From Clostridiales bacterium (lineage in GTDB: Bacteria; Bacillota; Clostridia; Peptostreptococcales; Anaerovoracaceae): 9,095 nt of DNA. The notes under the pieces are model-generated. The model searched no databases. It saw nothing but the letters and a program-made list of their open reading frames with translations, and was not told where the DNA came from. Positions within the stretch are counted from its first letter, which is position 1. The number at the start of each line of letters is the position of its first letter. Position numbers and translations under genes: made by a program. Shown piece after piece: positions 6,165-9,095 of this stretch. The DNA is taken from contig WRFF01000064.1 of the NCBI GenBank assembly GCA_009778945.1, forward strand, positions 1 through 9,095. Direction: 5' to 3'.

Positions 6165-7379
6165 ATGGAAGAGAGCGGTACTTATTTGACAGAGACAGAA
6201 AAGCAGATGGAACCCAATCATTTGGTAGAGCGTGCGGTCGCAGGTGATGTGTCGGCGTTCGAACAACTGATGCGGGAAAACATGAAGACTATTCTCTATC
6301 AAACGCGGCGGTATATCCACAAGCCGGAGGATGCGGAAGACGCGGCGCAAGAAGCGATTATCGCCATGTATCAAAGCATCGGGACTCTGCAAAATACGGA
6401 ATCTTTCAAGCCGTGGATGTATCGTTTGATTAAATTCACCTGTCTCAAATATGTACGGACACGGGATTCCGGGCCAAATGGCGGAACGCTTGTGGACGTG
6501 GATGAATATGCGGAATATCTGCCGGATGAGAGCCGCGGCAGCGACCCGGCGGAGTGGCTTGAAGATCGGGAGCGGTTGGAGGCAATCGTATGTTTGATCA
6601 ACGGCCTGCCCGAAAAACAGCGCGAGTCGATCATTCTGTATTTTTACGACGGATTGACCTACAGGGAAATTGCACAGGCGATGGGGAACACCATCAAAAC
6701 TGTGTCAACAAATATTATGAAAGCAAAGAAAAATATCTTGAAGGGAATAAAGGAGGAAGATCTCGGATCAATGCTGACAGCGGCGATTTCCCTTGATGCG
6801 GGGGCCAAATTGGCCGGGATCAATCTGACGGCTGTCCATCAGGCGGCGATGGCAGGCGTCGGAAATGCGGCGATGCATACGACAAGCGGCGCGGCGGGGA
6901 TCGCGCGTACCCGTCGCGGCCAGGGCGCCTCTGTTCTGGTCGGCATCTGCGCCGCGGCTGTGTGCATTCTTGCCATCAGCTCCGGAAGCCTGTTCCCTGC
7001 AGGTTCTGCGCCGAATGCGCCGGCGTCACAGGCGCCTCCGCCTGCCGTCACGACACCTGTCACTCCGCCGGCTGCGCCGACGGTGCAGGCTGATATTGTT
7101 TTTACGGGTGGCGAATGCCCCTGCGGTCATCTCAATCCGCAATCCGCGGCGTTGGATCTCCAAGGGCATGACCTGTCTGTAATATCTTGGGCAATTTTGT
7201 CCGGGAATGTTGAGATTCGCAACGGCAACGGCCGTGTCGCTGCGATTTCACCGGGCGCGCTCGCGGAGGGGGACTATCTCATCCGCTATACCATAGCGGG
7301 AGAGGGTGGTATGAAAGCTAACGCAGAGCGCGCCTTTACTGTGCTTCATGGGAATTACGATCCGGCGCTCTTTGACTGA
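6165..7379 (+). CDS. ECF-type sigma factor fused to a transmembrane helix and extracytoplasmic domain
   Basis: A 404-residue chain with the parts of a sigma factor and a sensor. Sigma region 2 spans about 18-100 (PEDAEDAAQEAIIAMYQ at 54-70, FKPWMYRLIKF at 81-91). Region 4 spans about 138-195, with LPEKQRESIILYFYDGLTYR and a helix-turn-helix ending near KTVSTNIMKAKKN (178-190). A helical linker (196-247) precedes RTRR (248-251) and one hydrophobic helix (about 255-273), followed by a Pro/Ala stalk (about 278-307) and a beta-rich domain (308-396). Basic residues before the helix predict the sigma part inside and the C-terminus outside. Ordinary ECF factors are about 170-200 residues and have a separate anti-sigma. 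The ATG at 6165 lacks a good ribosome binding site; TTG at 6186, 9 bases after GGAAGAGAG, is a plausible alternative start. Likely a tethered regulator; targets unknown. Confidence 0.88.
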   Translation: MEESGTYLTETEKQMEPNHLVERAVAGDVSAFEQLMRENMKTILYQTRRYIHKPEDAEDAAQEAIIAMYQSIGTLQNTESFKPWMYRLIKFTCLKYVRTRDSGPNGGTLVDVDEYAEYLPDESRGSDPAEWLEDRERLEAIVCLINGLPEKQRESIILYFYDGLTYREIAQAMGNTIKTVSTNIMKAKKNILKGIKEEDLGSMLTAAISLDAGAKLAGINLTAVHQAAMAGVGNAAMHTTSGAAGIARTRRGQGASVLVGICAAAVCILAISSGSLFPAGSAPNAPASQAPPPAVTTPVTPPAAPTVQADIVFTGGECPCGHLNPQSAALDLQGHDLSVISWAILSGNVEIRNGNGRVAAISPGALAEGDYLIRYTIAGEGGMKANAERAFTVLHGNYDPALFD

Positions 7380-7401
7380 GCCCGGATCGGGGAGAGTACA
7401 G

Positions 7402-7435
7402 AAAACCCGTGGCGGAGGACCACGGGTTTTATTTT
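7402..7435. terminator. Bidirectional intrinsic terminator between the sigma gene and hisF
   Basis: AAAACCCGTGG (7402-7412), a 7-base loop, CCACGGGTTTT (7420-7430), then ATTTT: a perfect 11-bp stem. The A/T ends of the stem give a U-run in either direction. It lies 22 bases after the sigma-gene stop and 21 bases beyond the hisF stop, so it can end both convergent transcripts. Confidence 0.88.
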
Positions 7436-7451
7436 GCCGCGATTTTTCGGT

Positions 7452-8213
7452 TTACCGGATGGGGATGGCATGACGGCGCAGTTCGCCCTTGATGTCGCCG
7501 ACCGTGTATTCGCCGTAATGGAAGATGGAGGCCGCGAGCGCCGCGTCCGCCGGAGTTTCTTCAAAGAGTTCCGCAAAGGATGCGAGGCTTCCGCCGCCGC
7601 CCGAAGCGATCACGGGGATCTCGACCGCCGCGCAGACTGCGCGCAGCATTTCCAAATCGAACCCTTTTTTTGTTCCGTCTGTGTCCATGGAGGTGAGCAA
7701 AATCTCCCCTGCGCCGAGCGCCGCGCCGCGGCGGGCCCAGTCCACGAGGTCCAAACCCGCAGGCGTACGGCCTCCGGCAATAACGACTTCCCAAGAAAGA
7801 GGGCCGTCCCCTTTTGCTCTGGCGTCGATCGCGAGCACAACGCACTGGCTTCCAAAGAGGCGCGCGGCGTCCGCGATGAGCGACGGATCCTTTACGGCCG
7901 CGCTGTTGACCGCGACCTTGTCCGCGCCCATGCGCAGCATCTTCCGAAAATCCGCCACGCTGCGTATTCCGCCGCCGACGGTGAGCGGTACAAAGACTTT
8001 TTCCGCCGTCCGGCGCACGACTTCCGCCATAGTGCTGCGCTCTTCGAACGTCGCGGTGATATCCAGAAAGACAATCTCGTCGGCGCCCTGCCGATTGTAC
8101 TCTACGGCGCATTCGACGGGATCCCCTACGTCGCGGATGTCCGTAAAATTTATGCCCTTTACAACGCGGCCCGCATCCACGTCAAGGCAGGGAATGACCC
8201 TTTTCGCGAGCAT
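7452..8213 (-). CDS. hisF: Imidazole glycerol phosphate synthase cyclase subunit HisF
   Basis: The cyclase half of the step-5 enzyme of histidine synthesis. With ammonia from HisH it converts PRFAR to imidazole glycerol phosphate plus AICAR. The 253-residue TIM barrel is full length and starts with the typical MLAKRVIPCLDVDAGRVVKG. Catalytic residues D11 and D130 stand at the exact positions known from T. maritima HisF. Phosphate-binding loops are VGGGIRS (79-85) and ASGGGGSL (203-210), and SMDTDGTKKGFD (175-186) is conserved. The frame stays open upstream as far as 8621 but this stretch overlaps the glycosyltransferase in another phase; the ATG at 8213 matches the family start. GGGAAG (8229-8224) is the likely ribosome binding site. 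It lies 5 bases after the glycosyltransferase stop, so the two are co-transcribed. The partner hisH is not in the window. Confidence 0.96.
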   Translation of the reverse strand: MLAKRVIPCLDVDAGRVVKGINFTDIRDVGDPVECAVEYNRQGADEIVFLDITATFEERSTMAEVVRRTAEKVFVPLTVGGGIRSVADFRKMLRMGADKVAVNSAAVKDPSLIADAARLFGSQCVVLAIDARAKGDGPLSWEVVIAGGRTPAGLDLVDWARRGAALGAGEILLTSMDTDGTKKGFDLEMLRAVCAAVEIPVIASGGGGSLASFAELFEETPADAALAASIFHYGEYTVGDIKGELRRHAIPIR

Positions 8214-8218
8214 TGCTT

Positions 8219-9095
8219 TCAGTCTTCCCTGCGCTGGATGTCTTCGACGTTGATCGCGCGCGTATGCTCGATATGCGGCCAGATATTGCGGTCGAACGGC
8301 ACGGCCAGGAAAATCGGAAGCGTCGTATAGAGAAAGAACGGGAAGGTAAAAGCGTAGCGCAGCACGGTACGGCGCGGCGCATAGATATAGGGCTTTTCCG
8401 TCCACACGGTGATGAAGCCGATAACGATGAGCGACAGGTAGGTTGTCAGGAGAAATACGCCGAAATAAAGCAGGATCGTCGATATATCCATACCGGTCAC
8501 GGCCTCGCGGATGATATTGATCACATAAAAAACGAGCGTCCCGACAAAGAGCAGCGACGCGCCCAGCACGCTCATAAGCATATCGTAGCAAGGGAAAGCC
8601 CGCTTTGAGACCGCGCGCCACAGCATCGGCCCGCCGTACTTTGCGTAGGACTGGAAGTACCCCTTGATCCAGCGCATCCGCTGATTCCAGGATTCGCGGA
8701 ATCGCGTCGGCTGTTCGTCGTAGAGGATTGCGTACGGCGTATAGCCGATCCTCTCGTCGCGCACCGTCATCGCAAAGGTAAACTCAAGGTCTTCCGTAAG
8801 GGTGAAGTAATTCCAGCCGCCCAGCTCACGCATCAGATCGGCGCGGATTGCAAAACCGGTGCCCAAAACCTGCGCGCTCAGGTGGAACAGTTCGCGCGCG
8901 CCGTTCATGGTGCGGGATTCGTGCAAAAACCAGACGGCATAGCTCGCGGCGAGCCAGTTGTCGCCGAAATTTTTGGAATTCCGGTAGCTGGTCACAGCCC
9001 GGTAACCGGAGCCGAGCGCATCGTTTATCGCGGCGATGAAGCCGCCATCCAGGATATTGTCCGCATCGATGATGATAAATCCGTCATAGTCCCAA
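8219..9095 (-). CDS. GT2-family membrane glycosyltransferase (5' end outside window)
   Basis: The frame enters at base 9094 without a start; 291 residues are visible. It is a cellulose-synthase/NodC-like processive family 2 enzyme of the inner membrane that adds sugars from nucleotide-sugar donors. The nucleotide-binding DAD lies at visible residues 10-12 (IIIDADN). The acceptor/catalytic TED is at 100-102, after the VLGTGFAIR loop. QRMRW, the QxxRW motif that binds the product in processive enzymes, is at 138-142. Hydrophobic segments follow at about 172-195, 206-231 and 246-267, and the chain ends in a charged tail. The donor, first Asp motif and any N-terminal helices lie outside the window. 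It probably makes or extends an extracellular polysaccharide; the sugar cannot be read from the sequence. The GTG at 8995 is internal, because conserved DAD lies upstream of it. hisF follows after 5 bases. Confidence 0.92.
   Translation of the reverse strand, partial: WDYDGFIIIDADNILDGGFIAAINDALGSGYRAVTSYRNSKNFGDNWLAASYAVWFLHESRTMNGARELFHLSAQVLGTGFAIRADLMRELGGWNYFTLTEDLEFTFAMTVRDERIGYTPYAILYDEQPTRFRESWNQRMRWIKGYFQSYAKYGGPMLWRAVSKRAFPCYDMLMSVLGASLLFVGTLVFYVINIIREAVTGMDISTILLYFGVFLLTTYLSLIVIGFITVWTEKPYIYAPRRTVLRYAFTFPFFLYTTLPIFLAVPFDRNIWPHIEHTRAINVEDIQRRED

Noticed and set aside
8214..8621. N-terminal extension of hisF up to 8621
   Set aside because: It would add 136 Arg/Tyr-rich residues unlike any HisF domain and overlaps the glycosyltransferase in another phase. 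The ATG at 8213 matches the family start exactly.

Overview
The window reads as a chromosomal piece of a GC-rich, low-motility-signal Firmicute, most likely a gut-type Clostridia lineage. This is inferred from strong GGAGG-type ribosome binding sites, a TTG start, separate hisI and hisE genes, a PreT/PreA pair and an InlB-repeat surface protein. No rRNA, tRNA, CRISPR array, IS element or phage gene is visible. All intergenic gaps are under 200 bases.

Layout. (1) Positions 1-1933, minus strand: one uninterrupted frame, still open at base 1, for a large secreted and membrane-anchored protein. It has a signal peptide, a probable jelly-roll domain, an Ig-like domain, an InlB B-repeat, a Pro/Gly/Thr stalk and a C-terminal multi-helix membrane module. 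(2) 1934-2122: divergent control region with a minus-strand promoter and a perfect 6+6 inverted repeat. (3) 2123-2383, plus: small zinc-ribbon protein. (4) 2531-5129, plus: preT-preA, the two subunits of NAD(P)-dependent dihydropyrimidine dehydrogenase, with an extended -10 promoter, a leader hairpin and a strong terminator. (5) 5267-6022, plus: hisI and hisE, with a good sigma-A promoter. (6) 6165-7379, plus: an ECF-type sigma factor fused to a transmembrane helix, a Pro-rich stalk and an extracytoplasmic beta-rich domain. (7) A stem-loop that can terminate both strands lies between this gene and (8) hisF and a GT2 glycosyltransferase (minus strand, 8213-7452 and 9095-8219, 5 bases apart).

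How the genes work together. PreT passes electrons from NAD(P)H through FAD and Fe-S clusters to PreA, which reduces uracil or thymine. HisE and HisI catalyse steps 2 and 3 of histidine synthesis and HisF is half of the step-5 enzyme, so three histidine genes are present but split over two strands around the sigma gene. The GT2 enzyme and the surface protein point to envelope construction. The membrane-tethered sigma factor is the best candidate for an unusual system: sensor, tether and transcription factor in one chain, with an imperfect direct repeat over its own promoter region. Whether it controls the envelope genes in this window is not shown by the sequence.
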